DNA from: Mesostigma viride
Taxonomy: Eukaryota; Streptophyta; Mesostigmatophyceae; Mesostigmatales; Mesostigmataceae
NCBI GenBank assembly: GCA_009746045.1
Contig: RPFO01001187.1
Coordinates: 1-40,608, forward strand
DNA length: 40,608 bases
Reading direction: 5' to 3'
Under the pieces are notes generated by a model that saw only the letters and a program-made list of their open reading frames with translations, had not been told where the DNA came from and ran no database searches. The position numbers and the translations under genes were made by a program. Of this stretch, positions 1 to 9,649 are shown piece after piece. The number at the start of each line of letters is the position of its first letter. Position 1 is the stretch's first letter.

Positions 1-2
1 CC

Positions 3-125
3 TCTGAGGAGCCAGTCGTGAAGAAGGAGAAGGTCTTCCGTGGTGCCAACCCCTCCCAGCGTTTTCGAGCTGGCCCGTCTGGCTCCAACCCCTCCATGAG
101 GCCCTGCTCCATGAAGGGGGAGTAA
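3..125 (+). CDS. 3' end of an unidentified protein (partial)
   Basis: An open frame enters the window and ends at TAA 123-125, giving the last 40 residues of a protein. The tail is basic and serine/proline rich, with a VVKKEK stretch near the start and SNPSMRPCSMKGE at the end. No family is recognisable. A hairpin begins 3 bases after the stop codon, which supports this being a real gene end. The VVKKE-type motif resembles one in the next gene (VVVKKEE near residue 190), so the two may be related, but that is only a suggestion. It could also be the last exon of a longer spliced gene. Confidence 0.4.
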   Translation, partial: SEEPVVKKEKVFRGANPSQRFRAGPSGSNPSMRPCSMKGE

Positions 126-126
126 A

Positions 127-209
127 GACAAGTCCCTAGGACTTTGTCATTTGTGATGTACACTAGCACGCATGGTAGTCAGTATAGGACAAGTCCCGTG
201 GGACCTTGT
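127..209. repeat. Two near-identical hairpins after the partial gene
   Basis: Two imperfect palindromes occur 61 bases apart, each of the form ACAAGTCC...GGAC(C)TTGT. The first is 128-147 and starts 3 bases after the TAA stop; the second is 189-209. A third partial match (ACAAGTACTTTG) lies near 328. They look like duplicated stem-loops in a 3' untranslated region or terminator-like position. Function is inferred only from location. Confidence 0.45.
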
Positions 210-671
210 GCATTTTCATATATTTACTCATGATTTTATTGAAATAATAAAAGTTTCTTGCATGCAAACATTCACGAACAATGTGCTTATCAAGCCTTGC
301 ATGGATATATAATTTAATTACAGTTTGGACAAGTACTTTGGCCTGTGCACTTAGGTAGCAGGCCCATACGCCTTAGTGTTTGGGACTTAGGCAATTTTCT
401 CAAGTCCGGGACCACCGAATTCGGAGCCGCGCCTATACTGCACCGTACGACGCCAGAATATGGTACTTGCACCGTACGAATGCAGTATCACGCATCAGAA
501 TCGTATATAATGTACATTCTGGACTTGGAACGAATTGTAAGGGGGTGGCTGGCGGCCCACTTGGCAAATTATCGAATTTTGGGGGTGGTAAACATATACA
601 AAATGAATCAAAGGCGGCGTGCATGCGTGCAATGAATTAATTAATCAAGCAACGAGAAGAGAAGTGACACA
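210..671. other. Intergenic region upstream of the chromo-like gene
   Basis: AT-rich sequence with short A+T tracts (AATAATAAAA near 244, TATATAATTTAATTA near 305) and a direct repeat of GCACCGTACGA near 440 and 469. Short open frames here (about 345-640 on both strands) show no recognisable protein. It probably holds the promoter of the gene starting at 672, but no clear TATA box can be assigned. Confidence 0.3.
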
Positions 672-1727
672 ATGAACGATAGCCCAGGTATGATGAAGGA
701 TAGCGATATTATGAAGGACAACGTGAGGCAGGCGAAGCGGCTGCCAATCGCCGCTTTATTTCACGCTGTAGGAGATATACTCCAGGAGACAGTAGACGAC
801 ATTTCAAAGAGAAACACTAGGAGCAAGGCCATCCAGGGGGGGCCGGCAAATGCCGACATTGTCTCCTCCTCCTCGTCATCAGATGAGGAAGACGAGGAGG
901 AGGAGCGTGTTCAGACGCAGTTCGACGATGGCAAAATCGACAGGTTTACTGGAGTCAAGTTCGAAGCAGGCTCGCTTCACGTCAAGACCATGTTTTCAGA
1001 TGCGACACAGGCATGGCTCCCTATGTCTAAAATCGATATTCAGTATGACGCGCGGATGCGCGAGTTCCTCAAGAATTTCAGAGGGAGCCCTGGAAACGGC
1101 AATGGCAACAAGGTGACGGCCAAGATGGCGCGTGATTCATGGCGTGAGCACGTCCGGCAGGAGGAGTATCTCCAGGGACAGGAGGTGGTCGATGTGGGCG
1201 AGGAAGCCCCTCCCATGCAATGGGAGGTTGTGGTAAAGAAGGAGGAGGGATCCACTCCCTCCTCCAAGAGGGCAAGGAAGTCGCCACCGGTGGGACGACG
1301 CGTAAAGCTAACAAAGATCACGCCGAGCCCGGCAGACAGGTCATTCGCCATCAAGAAGACCCCCGTCCCTTCCAAGAAGACTGCAGCCGGTGCTGAGGAG
1401 AAGCCTGCACCCAGTGCTGGAAACAAGCCTGCACCCGCCAGCGAGGAGGAGAAGCCTGCACCTGTCACTCCAGGGGAGAAGCCAGCAGCTGGGCAGGAGA
1501 AGCCAGCAGCTGGGCAGGAGAAGCCAGCAGCTGGGCAGGAGAAGCAAGCAGCTGGGCAGGGTTCAGGGAGCAAGCCTGTCCCTAGTGACGCTCAAGTTGC
1601 TGCTGGACTAGACACCCTGCAAAGGATGTTGAACCACATGGCGACTATGGGGTTCACACCCGCTCAAATCGCAGAGAGCATGGCCGCCCAGGCCGCCCAG
1701 AAGAGACGTAGACATTTGGTGGCTTGA
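672..1727 (+). CDS. Acidic/basic protein with chromodomain-like segment, unidentified
   Basis: Intronless 351-residue protein; ATG at 672 follows an in-frame stop-rich AT region. Visible layout: an N-terminal helical part (about residues 16-50); a Ser run followed by an Asp/Glu run (65-79); a segment at about 90-136 with the spacing of a chromo-like fold (valine-rich strands, W115-L-P, then an acidic helix ending EFLKNF); a Lys/Arg/Ser/Pro-rich linker (186-260) suited to nuclear import or nucleic-acid binding; four tandem EKPAAGQ-type heptads (269-296); and a C-terminal helical segment (about 305-345) with a MGFTPAQIAESM pattern reminiscent of UBA-like motifs. A chromatin or nucleic-acid role is an inference from composition. 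It could equally be a gag-like or accessory protein of a mobile element. The volvocine-style poly(A) signal TGTAA lies at 1816-1820, 89 bases past the stop. Confidence 0.6.
   Translation: MNDSPGMMKDSDIMKDNVRQAKRLPIAALFHAVGDILQETVDDISKRNTRSKAIQGGPANADIVSSSSSSDEEDEEEERVQTQFDDGKIDRFTGVKFEAGSLHVKTMFSDATQAWLPMSKIDIQYDARMREFLKNFRGSPGNGNGNKVTAKMARDSWREHVRQEEYLQGQEVVDVGEEAPPMQWEVVVKKEEGSTPSSKRARKSPPVGRRVKLTKITPSPADRSFAIKKTPVPSKKTAAGAEEKPAPSAGNKPAPASEEEKPAPVTPGEKPAAGQEKPAAGQEKPAAGQEKQAAGQGSGSKPVPSDAQVAAGLDTLQRMLNHMATMGFTPAQIAESMAAQAAQKRRRHLVA
1476..1559 (+). repeat. 21-bp coding tandem repeat, four units
   Basis: Four nearly perfect 21-bp units encode EKPAAGQ heptads inside the preceding gene. The last unit has one change (K-Q-A instead of K-P-A). 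The near identity at DNA level points to recent slippage. Confidence 0.9.
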
Positions 1728-2034
1728 CAGTTCATGAAGGACAGCTGTTTTTGAATAAATGAATAAAGCAATGGACACTGTTTGCATCATTGAGTCATTT
1801 CATGGCATCACAATGTGTAATTGGATTTTATTATGAATAATAATGAATGGATTGCACACATGTCCATGCACCCCCACGGGAATGTGATGATATGCTGGCT
1901 ACTGTCACACCCTGGCCACCTGTGATGATTTTCCCGTGGATCCATGTGTCCCAGGTGCCCACCCCTGGGGTCACCTTGGGTTTTGTAGAACACCAGAAAA
2001 ACCTACGCGGGTATTCTGCACACGGCTGATTGGA
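1728..2034. other. 3' flank of the chromo-like gene
   Basis: Contains two AATAAA hexamers (1754-1759, 1762-1767) and TGTAA (1816-1820), any of which could direct polyadenylation of the upstream gene. No gene is seen. The retroelement remnant begins near 2035. Confidence 0.35.
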
Positions 2035-2812
2035 TGGCTCTTTTCGCGGACCTCAACGCCCACTGAGGGACGTGCGTGGCTGTTCTCGCTTTCCTTGCGG
2101 AGTGTGGGCTCGGCGTACCTTCGTGCTCTTCCCATGGCCCCCCCATTCGCCTTAGCTCCCAGCCACTACTCGGTGGCGCTCCGGCACCAGCTATTTGCCC
2201 CGCAGCCTCTTGTTCCGGCCGGGCGGCCTTGTGGTAGCTGTGGGCGCAGCCGCTGGATCCCACAGGGACTCACTACCTTGCCTGCATGCATGGGGGCCAA
2301 CAGAATCAGAATTGGTATTTGTATTTGCACACTGTCCTCCTGACGGTGGTGCTCGCCATTGTTCCGGTTTTCCCCCACGCGAACATCCGGTCCGAGGATG
2401 CGGATGGCGCTGCCTTCTATTCCCCCAACCACCGGCCTGACATCGTGGTGCTGGACTTTGAGGGGCCGGGGTGGCCGGCATCTGCTTATTGACGTTTCGG
2501 TGGCGCGGCCCTTGGCTCTTAGCCACGTGGCTGGGGCCTCCCTCACGGCAGGTTACACGGCGGACCGGGCGGAGCGGGCCAAGCTCCTGGCCTACGGCGA
2601 CGTCGGGCACCATCGTGTGGTGCCCTTTGTCCTGGAGGAGTTTGGGGCCATGGGGCCCCTGACCTCCGCCTTCTTCAAGGAGTGTTGCCGGCTCCGGGAG
2701 GACCGGCTGGACCTGGACCTCGGGCCAGCGGGCCCCATGGTCGGCGCGGACCTGGACGTCATATTGGCGTCAGCGCTTGTCGGCGGCGCTGACTCGGGCC
2801 ATGGCTGACATC
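2035..2812 (+). pseudogene. Remnant of a retroelement C-terminal region (zinc motif plus nuclease-like domain)
   Basis: Three overlapping plus-strand frames together read like the C-terminal part of a reverse-transcriptase polyprotein common in algal and plant genomes. First, a helix-rich stretch containing SAYLRALP, then a C-x2-C pair (CGSCG) and a degraded D-x-x-G-L...C zinc motif (near 2230-2290). Next, after frameshifts, HRPDIVVLDF (near 2430-2460), then RHLLIDVSVARPLA (near 2480). The RPD...D-V-S-V pattern followed by the VPFVLEEFGAMGPL block (near 2620-2660) fits a PD-(D/E)XK-type, restriction-like nuclease fold, though I cannot confirm this by alignment. At least two frameshifts (near 2340 and 2470) and no upstream RT mean this is a dead fragment, ending at TGA about 2806-2808. 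Confidence 0.55.
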
Positions 2813-3746
2813 ATGCTCCACCGTACGCGGGCTGATTTTGCGGTGCAGCAGGGCTATTAGGTTCCTCCCGTTAGGCGTTTCCATTGGTCTTATCCTAGTA
2901 TAGAGCTTTGACATGGCTCTCTATATAGGTTTATAGCTGGGCGTTTGCTTTGGTTTTCAAGAGTGATTTCACTCTGCTGTAAGTAATTATATTTTTATAA
3001 TATATACTGATAGAAATTCAAGTCTAGGAAAAACTAAAATTTCAGCAGCATTGGCCGAAGGAGCGTTCTATCATAATGAACAATCCTACTCCGGGCATAC
3101 CTGTGTCTTTGACTCCCCCAGCTGACTGCCGGGTGTCGTGCCCATGGACGCTGCCGAAGTAAAAGAGGTCGCCGATGATGAGAATATTCCCTCGAACGCT
3201 CGCCATCAACCCGCCCCACTAAAAAGTCGACTTCAGGGGGGTTGTAAGGACCCGCTGTAGGTTCTCGATGCCGATTGCCGGACTATTCAATAACTACCGA
3301 ACCGATAACTCCTCTTCGGCAGGGGCAAATAAAAATCGACCTACTGCCTAAAAAAAAATTAAATTCGTGAAAAAAGGCCGTTCCTGGCAGGAACCTGGGT
3401 CATGACCTCTAGAGTATAGGTCACGACATACGCACAATCGCAAGGTGGCAAGTCTGCGATGTGACATTACAATTGTTTTAGAAACTTATAAACAGCGCTC
3501 ATTTACCTCTGCGACTCAGGTGGATTCCTCCGAGTCCAGTTTTACATCTATGCCGAGTGTAGAATCACCTCCTGACATATATTCCGAAAGATCTCTCCTC
3601 GATTCGTGCTATGACTAACACGAACAGCAGGGGTCGCTTTATTCATTCCTAAGATATGACTATCTGATTGCCCAATTACATACAGCTGATTGCCGATAAA
3701 GGAAGGCAACGTCCCAACAGGTTGAGCCCCGAAAGGAATCCCCGAT

Positions 3747-3766
3747 CCATACCATGACTGGTATGG
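3747..3766. repeat. Perfect 8-bp stem-loop
   Basis: CCATACCA and TGGTATGG flank a TGAC loop. No gene end is next to it, so its role is unknown. Confidence 0.6.
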
Positions 3767-4385
3767 ACCATAGTCAACTAAATGATCTAACCTAACCTGG
3801 CGCAGTTGACCCTGGCCGGTTCAAGCCCGAGGTGTTGCAACCTCGTGGGAAGCTGGGCGAAATGCCTCCCGAGGTACATGTAGCTTTTACGACAGGAATT
3901 CAGGACCATGCATTTCCTAAACCCGCGGGCGTGACCCAGCCGGAAAGAGAAAGAGATTAACTCAATTCATTTCATTCATTCCGGGGGTGACAATGGTGAA
4001 CGTTCCCACCCACTACATGTATTATGTATTATCTTTGGCGGTTCACGGCGTTGCCAAGCAGTGCCATGCAGCACTGCTTGGACGCATGCATGGTCAACTG
4101 AGATCTCTAGGGCGCTACGGTTCACACGAATTGACCGAACGACCCAAAACGACTTATACTAGGTCCACGCACATTGACATGCTGTGCACCTGCCGTAAGC
4201 GGCCACAGTGCCGTATAAGCGGAACCACCCACACATGCTGCGCACCTGTATCGCCAACGGACCAAAAGTACCAAAGGATGCCAGTACCTATAATTATCGA
4301 ACCTAGGTACGAAAGTACCACAAGTACTACTGAACCGACTGAATAACAAGTACAACGCCGCACGAACCGGCTGTACGAATATGCC

Positions 4386-4426
4386 TAAATAGCCGAACAA
4401 TGAGACTACGGCTATTTAACATTGTT
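4386..4426. repeat. Two interleaved inverted repeats
   Basis: A perfect 10-bp pair (TAAATAGCCG at 4386-4395 with CGGCTATTTA at 4409-4418) interleaves with a perfect 7-bp pair (AACAATG at 4396-4402 with CATTGTT at 4420-4426). The connecting loops (0, 6 and 1 bases) look too short for both stems to form together, so they would be alternatives. Confidence 0.6.
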
Positions 4427-5200
4427 GCGCCAAACTGCCATATAAGTCGAACGAATTATGGCCTTGGACGCAACAAAAGCCAGAAAGAGCGAGACGGTCA
4501 CATAAGGATGGGTCATGTGCACTCAAGTTCTCGCTCGGAGTTTTCCGCAGAGCCATCATCCTCTCCGGAATGACAGACATGTATTCAACATTCTATTCGG
4601 CGGCTTGTCCTCAACAGAAACACCAAGATAGAGACCTCCGGTACCAATGTAACGACAAAAAATGATCATCAACATCATCCATGCATTATAATCAACAATA
4701 TGAAAGATCTTAATTTACCTGGGTTGCTTTCTTGAGAATGAAGACTTCACGTACGTATGCCAGAGAAATGTTGAGATGACAAATTTTCCACAGCTGTGGA
4801 CTGGTTACCACGTCCCTTGCAGAGACGTACAACTAGACAAGTAATATTCTTGACACCATCTGTGGCCGGAACTGAATAAGGTCAATGAGCAAGAGAGTTT
4901 TGGGGACGGCCGGACGAATAAAGCTTAGCATGATAAAATTGGTCACAACGAACGTCCAACAATGGCGACCCAGACGTTCTGATATCAACCTGCTGCATGT
5001 CGAGCATGCTCCAACGTGTTAGCCTGAAATGGACCAATCAGGTCACAGGATCTCAAGGTAAGATTCCTTCACCACACTTAACAGGACAGTGCACAGGCCA
5101 AGCGGGCAGAATCCAGATGAAGAGTCACTGAATCTTTGTAAGCACTGGAGTCCTAAAGGATCACCATAGTGTAACAGAACAGACCAACCAAACAACCCCA

Positions 5201-5258
5201 CGTGGATCAGGCCACGACCAATGAGGGTTCGTGGATCAGGCCACGACCAATGAAGGCG
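5201..5258. repeat. 29-bp tandem duplication containing a palindrome
   Basis: Two copies start at 5201 and 5230 (CGTGGATCAGGCCACGACCA followed by ATGA). Each contains the inverted repeat CGTGG...CCACG. Function unknown. Confidence 0.8.
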
Positions 5259-5953
5259 TCTGACAAAGCTTAGGTCCCGGTACACCTCCCACGTGGGAAA
5301 CCTTACAACTTTCTCAATACTTATCTAAGACCTCGAATAAAGTCCCAAACTCTCACACAGCTCAGGATGTAACAACAAACCACTTTTGGTTGTTACAGCA
5401 GTCGACATTGCTAGTTAGTAGGAGCCATATGTCACCAAGAGGCTTTACGCAAAGCGCCAAATGTTCCATACAGCCATATCTTTACGCTCTTCACGTAAGC
5501 CAGCCATACTTTCAATGCACAAGGCTACGTACACATTTCCATCTCCATTCATATTCATCATCCTGCACGACTCGAAAACGCGGAAAAGATAACGGCAGGC
5601 TCGAGCTACCAAGGTCCGGATTCTCCCGATTTATTTCTGGCCTGCGCTGGTTGTCTCCTTGGACGTACTAACAAAGCGACCCGGCATGAGGTTAAGAAGG
5701 ATGCAAACTTCCCAGGTGGGGGAGACGCGTGTGGAAAAACTCGGTAACCATAGCAGTTCGAACGGGCGGGGGCGCCCGCAAGCCTGTGGCCTAGTAGAGG
5801 TTAATATTTAGATAGACACCATTCCACTCCATCACCCAGGTCATTTGGTGAGCTATGCTCATTTTATCTATGACTAACCTGCTGAGCGGAGAATGCAACG
5901 CCGTATAGCACAAAGAGAAAAAATAATTTTAGAAAAAAATTTTTTTGTGCTGG

Positions 5954-5997
5954 CACCTGTACCCCAGCCACCCAGGTAGGGGTTGGCTGGACAGGTG
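5954..5997. repeat. Inverted repeat at the left edge of the DIRS-like element
   Basis: CACCTGT (5954-5960) pairs with ACAGGTG (5991-5997), and CCAGCCA (5964-5970) with TGGCTGG (5984-5990), giving a 14-bp stem with a 3-base bulge. It lies immediately upstream of a TATA box, so it may be part of the element's terminal repeat or promoter. Confidence 0.6.
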
Positions 5998-6001
5998 GTT
6001 G

Positions 6002-6009
6002 CTATAAAA
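6002..6009 (+). promoter_or_regulatory. TATA box of the DIRS-like element
   Basis: CTATAAAA precedes the gag ATG (6122) by about 115 bases, leaving room for a transcription start near 6030 and a leader. The ATG has a favourable context (CCCACCATGA). Confidence 0.55.
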
Positions 6010-6121
6010 GGTGGGCTTCCATTCTATAGGGAAGCAGGTTGTTTCTTTTGCCTGAGAACCTCACGTGACCACATCACAAAAAACAAAACGCAATATAACA
6101 CATCAAGCAGTATAACCCACC

Positions 6122-7229
6122 ATGACCTCAGTGACAGCCCCAGAGCGGAATTTCATAGCAAAACTCAAGCAAGCGGCCAAAGAGGGATGCACCCCAAAGT
6201 AGGCCGCCACTGCGGTCAAGAAGATCCTAGGGGAAGGGGTTTGGCTAGAGCGGATCCAGAAGCTCAATCCGGGGCGTGCCAAGAACGTCATGGATGTATT
6301 GGAGGAAAGGGGGTTTGTCAGCGACTGGGATGGGGAGGAGGCCCTGGCCGATGTGCTAGCAGCGCAACTGGGGGAGGCTATTGCAGAGCCGGATCCACCA
6401 GTGTCAGCAGGTGGGGTGGGAACTGGGGGTGTTCCCCCTTCGGCAGGTGGAAGCGGAGGGGCGGGGCATGGTGGAGCGGGCGCTGGGGAGGAAGATGGCG
6501 CCCCTGGGGCGATCGACCAGGATGTGGCGGATCTAGACCGAAACATAGGTCGGCTGCTGGGGACCGAGACGGGCTATGCAACGCCAGCTGGAGGGCTTCC
6601 ATCCCGGCCGGGCAACGCCCGCACTGGCGGAGATATTGGCGACCTGATATCGGCCATGTCGAAGCTGCTGGACCACGCAAAGACTCCAGCAGCTGCAAGC
6701 CCAGCCGCAGCGACGACTGCTGGCAGGCTGGCGCGCACGAAGGGAGTGGCGCTGAGCGGGCATGCAGTGCCGGTCCTGGTGAGCAACATGCTGGAGGCGG
6801 TGCTGCCTGGGATGCTGGACTACGCGGAGAGCGTGGGGGGGAAGTCCATCCGTGCATCGATAATGCTGACGATGCACGGCAGCACAGCCAGCCGGGGAGA
6901 GGCGAATGCTGGTCCTGCAGATGGCAGGGATTCTGGACACGATGGTGACAGAATTTGGCTACTGGGCCACGCCACGCTCCGAAGTAATTCTGGAGCTGGC
7001 AGCAGCCGAGTACCTGGCGAAGCTGATCACGGCGTGCCAGCTGGTGGATGTGGGGTCGACGGCCTGGAAGGGCACTCCGTCGGCAATGCTGCCATTCCAG
7101 GAGGGTGGGGCGATGCTGGCGTCTCCGGCGGACGTGCGGGCAGCGATGAGCATGGGGAAGCTTCAGCACAAGCTAGAGCAGGGTCCCGGCAAGAAGGGGC
7201 AGGGCGGCCCGTCCAACAACAACAAGTGA
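6122..7229 (+). pseudogene. gag-like ORF1 of the DIRS-like element
   Basis: Starts at ATG 6122 (MTSVTAPERNFIAKLKQAAK...), hits a TAG at 6200-6202 after 26 codons, then stays open in the same frame: KILGEGVWLERIQKLNPGRA, followed by a Gly/Pro/Ala-rich linker (about 6400-6520) and a helical region. Near 6900 a +1 shift moves the reading to a frame that ends GPGKKGQGGPSNNNK at 7229. With both lesions bridged it would be about 370 residues. Helical segments with no zinc knuckle plus a basic glycine-rich tail fit the poorly conserved gag of DIRS elements; the assignment rests mainly on position just upstream of the RT. The TAG could come from CAG by one C-to-T change. Confidence 0.6.
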
Positions 7230-7439
7230 GGGAGCGGTGCCTTCTTAATTCCACTACCTCTTCCAGCACCCCTGCCACCTCGTGACTGGTGGCAGCAGGT
7301 ACGCTCAGGCCGTAGGCGCGATAGGATGAGTCGGGCTTTTAATAATGCTCGCACACTAGCCTGTCAAGCGGTTATAGGGCGTTAAACAGGATGGGGGGGG
7401 GGGGGAGAGACCCGCCTGCTGTAGATTCAGCCCGTGTGC
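7230..7439 (+). other. gag-RT linker with a poly(G) tract
   Basis: No clear conserved protein. Contains a run of about 13 G near 7392-7404, a likely slippage or sequencing-error site that breaks the frame leading into the RT. Confidence 0.4.
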
Positions 7440-8093
7440 CCGGGCCTCTGCAGCAGGCGGCCCTAGATGGGATCGATGATGCTTGCAGGTCCTTTAATTG
7501 TCCGCCGGAACGGTGGTTCCGTAGCGGCAATGGCAGGATCTGTAGTGGATGGGGGTGAATATGCTGAAGGAGCCCCTTACGAACCGTTAGTAGCCGCACG
7601 CTTGGCCCTGCCTGGTCCAGGGGAAGGCAGCCAAGTGGATGTGCTGAACTTACTACCCCCCTCTTGGGGAGCAATTTTGAATGATGAGAGTAGGATGGTA
7701 CGGACGCTGAGCCCAGCAGAGCGGATCTTGCCGAGAAGTCGATGCGGATCTCGCGGGGGTGTAGCATGGAGGAGTTCGCGCGCGGGTTTGCACGGTGTGT
7801 GTGGAGAGGGGATTTTGGGTGGACTTTTTGAGGAGGAGCCGCCTATGGTGAAGGGTACTTTTGGGGTCGGAAAGCCCGACGGCTGTATACGGCTGATTGT
7901 GGACAACCGACGTGGCAACATGCCACTACCATGCAGATCCTATGCCCGCTTTTTTACCACACCTGGGCGTGATTTGCGATTTGCCCACGCGCGCTGGGGA
8001 GGATGTTTTTGGGGGCGTATCAGATTTGGATTCGTACTACAACAGACTCCGCCTGCCCGTTTGGATGCGGCGGTACTGTGCCTGGATGCCGGT
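7440..8093 (+). pseudogene. Reverse transcriptase, N-terminal half (DIRS-like element)
   Basis: Begins with a frame reading GPLQQAALDGIDDACRSFN near 7440, then after shifts MEEFARGFARCVWRGDFG (near 7765), EEPPMVKGTFGVGKPDGCIRL (near 7830) and IVDNRRGN. The KPDGCIRLIVDNRRGN block is the usual RT finger motif (K-x-D-G-x-x-R-x-I-x-D-x-R-x-x-N) of DIRS RTs. The next block, VFGGVSDLDSYYNRLRLPVWMRRY (about 8010-8075), is palm motif A with the catalytic aspartate in SDLDSYY. The frame is cut at WMPV (8093) by the Copia-type insertion and resumes at 16565 as V-W-S-D-L. Three or more frameshifts are present. Confidence 0.75.
8089..8093. repeat. Target-site duplication, left copy (CCGGT)
   Basis: CCGGT directly abuts the left LTR; the matching copy is at 16560-16564. 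Five bases is the usual duplication length for Copia-type integration. Deleting one copy and the element restores the DIRS RT frame. Confidence 0.9.
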
Positions 8094-8544
8094 AGTTGGA
8101 ATGAGATGAATGCGAGAGACAACTCACGAAAGCTGAGAATGATGAGGAAGATTGTATTAGCAATAATACAATGAACGCGATGAACGCTGAGAGCTCAGAA
8201 TGGAACTGGGCAAACTCGGGTGCTGCGGCACTCCCCAGTGCTACGCCTATATGCCTATGGCAGCGCTACCTGCAGCACCTACCAGTGGACAACTGTACAC
8301 TGCAATGCCATGCGACCACGTCACTAGCATCCACTAACACTCGGCCCGTCAGACCCGGATACCCGGATCTGGCGGGTCGAGCTAGACCTAGGAACAGTCT
8401 GGCACTAACTGCACGTCAGTCCACATGACACCTCAGTACCGTACACCTGCCGTACAGTGCTGAGGTGTCCCGCTCAGCCGCGGTAGGCAATACGCGGCGC
8501 GCAGGCCGGAAATCCGTGTGTCAGCCTAAGCATCTCATCTAACT
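8094..8544 (-). repeat. 3' LTR of the Copia-type element
   Basis: Matches 16104-16559 along its whole length. In element orientation it begins AGTTAGATGAGATG and ends CATTCCAACT, with inverted termini AGTT/AACT and ATGAGATG/CATCTCAT. Differences from the other LTR include several one-base indels (for example near 8255, 8330, 8360, 8385, 8443). Confidence 0.92.
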
Positions 8545-8566
8545 CCCATTATGTTTTCCTTTCAGG
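8545..8566 (-). promoter_or_regulatory. Candidate polypurine tract
   Basis: On the minus strand the bases just upstream of the 3' LTR read CTGAAAGGAAAACATAATGGG. This is purine rich and in the correct place for priming plus-strand DNA synthesis, although interrupted by pyrimidines. Confidence 0.4.
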
Positions 8567-9649
8567 TTGAAGGCTAGCGACTTCAAGCCTGACCCTGCCC
8601 AGCTAGGAGACTGACTCCAAGCTGACTGAGGTGCTGAGCAACTGACACCCATACTGCAACATCTGGACTGAAAAAGATGGGCCCCAGAACTCGTGCAATA
8701 CTTGTGGTGGCATCACGTTTAGCTCAACATGCCCGGGGAGTTCCTCCTCCTCGCGAGCTCACAAGGGAGATAGCTATGCCTGTCTGCCTATCCAGGGAGT
8801 GCATCACCAGCCAAGAGAGCCATTGTAAAAAAAATGCCAAGGTAACCGTTTAAGAGGTTCCATGTTGTTCCATCATCATCGCCCACTCAGAAAAAAACCC
8901 AGCCAGGCTGGGTCAACTGAGCTCAGGTTACCTGCAACCTGAGGAGTGACAGTGGACAGGTTTATTGCACCCTGCACTGTCCATGTTGTACCTGCACAAC
9001 ATGTGAGGACCAGCCACCCCTGCCCTGCACAGAGGGGGCTGAAGTCCGTGACAGGTGACAGGACTATGACATCCTGGACCTGGCCACGTTGCACCTGCAC
9101 AACGTGTGGGACCAGCCACCCCTGCCCTGCACATGGTGACTGAAGTCCTGGTGACAGGTGACAGGAATATTTCATCCTGCACCTGTGCTGAGCACGTTGT
9201 ACTAGACAACATGACAGCACCCATGCCTTTACTGCCACTGAACAGTGAGGCCAGGTGGCCCAGGATATCCACAGTGAACTGGGGTCCTGGGTAACCACCT
9301 GTCAAGGGAGCTTTGACCCTCCACTTGAATGGGGCACCTGAGCCACTGAGCTCAAGGCCATCCACCAAGGCATACGCCCTATGGATAAAGGTGTGAGATA
9401 CATCCCATGCCCACCTATGAAGGTGTGCATAACGAAATTCCATGGTGTTGAAAAATCAAAACAGATTTTATTGGCATAGGGCACGCAGATGTGAAAAACA
9501 GACTCCAACCAACCCCCCTTGCTGGAAGCCACAACCTACCCCTTGGACCTGCCCAAGGGGTACTGGGTGACCTAGGCGGCCCTGGTGAACAGGACCCTGC
9601 TAGGCGTCCCCCCTATGGGGCAGGGTTGCCTGCTTGCCATAGGGGTTCA
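8567..9649 (-). other. Non-coding 3' part of the Copia-type element with a diverged tandem repeat
   Basis: About 1.1 kb between the RNase H stop and the 3' LTR without a recognisable protein. From about 8955 to 9215 it contains two to three diverged copies of a unit of about 102 bases, recognisable by repeated GGACCAGCCACCCCTGCCCTG (copies near 9010 and 9112) and TGACAGGTGACAGGA (near 9049 and 9155). Long non-coding 3' regions occur in some LTR elements; no extra gene is evident. Confidence 0.5.

Larger units (their letters stand above)
2813..5953. other. Long stretch without recognisable genes
   Basis: About 3.1 kb with no convincing coding frame on either strand; the few open frames are short and low in similarity to anything I know. 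It contains small inverted repeats (3747-3766, 4386-4426), a short duplication (5201-5258), poly(A)/poly(T) tracts near 3350 and 5930-5946, and GC content lower than the genes around it. It may be old decayed transposon sequence. Confidence 0.4.

Noticed and set aside
345-640. Overlapping short open frames on both strands
   Set aside because: No start context, no recognisable motif, and three frames open at once in a short region; likely chance.
3799-3830. tRNA-like A box (TGGCGCAGTTG) and B box (GGTTCAAGCC)
   Set aside because: The boxes are only about 10 bases apart, far too close for a tRNA or tRNA-derived SINE, and no cloverleaf is visible.
4386-4426. H-type pseudoknot
   Set aside because: The connecting loops of 0 and 1 bases are too short to span the stems, so both stems cannot form together.
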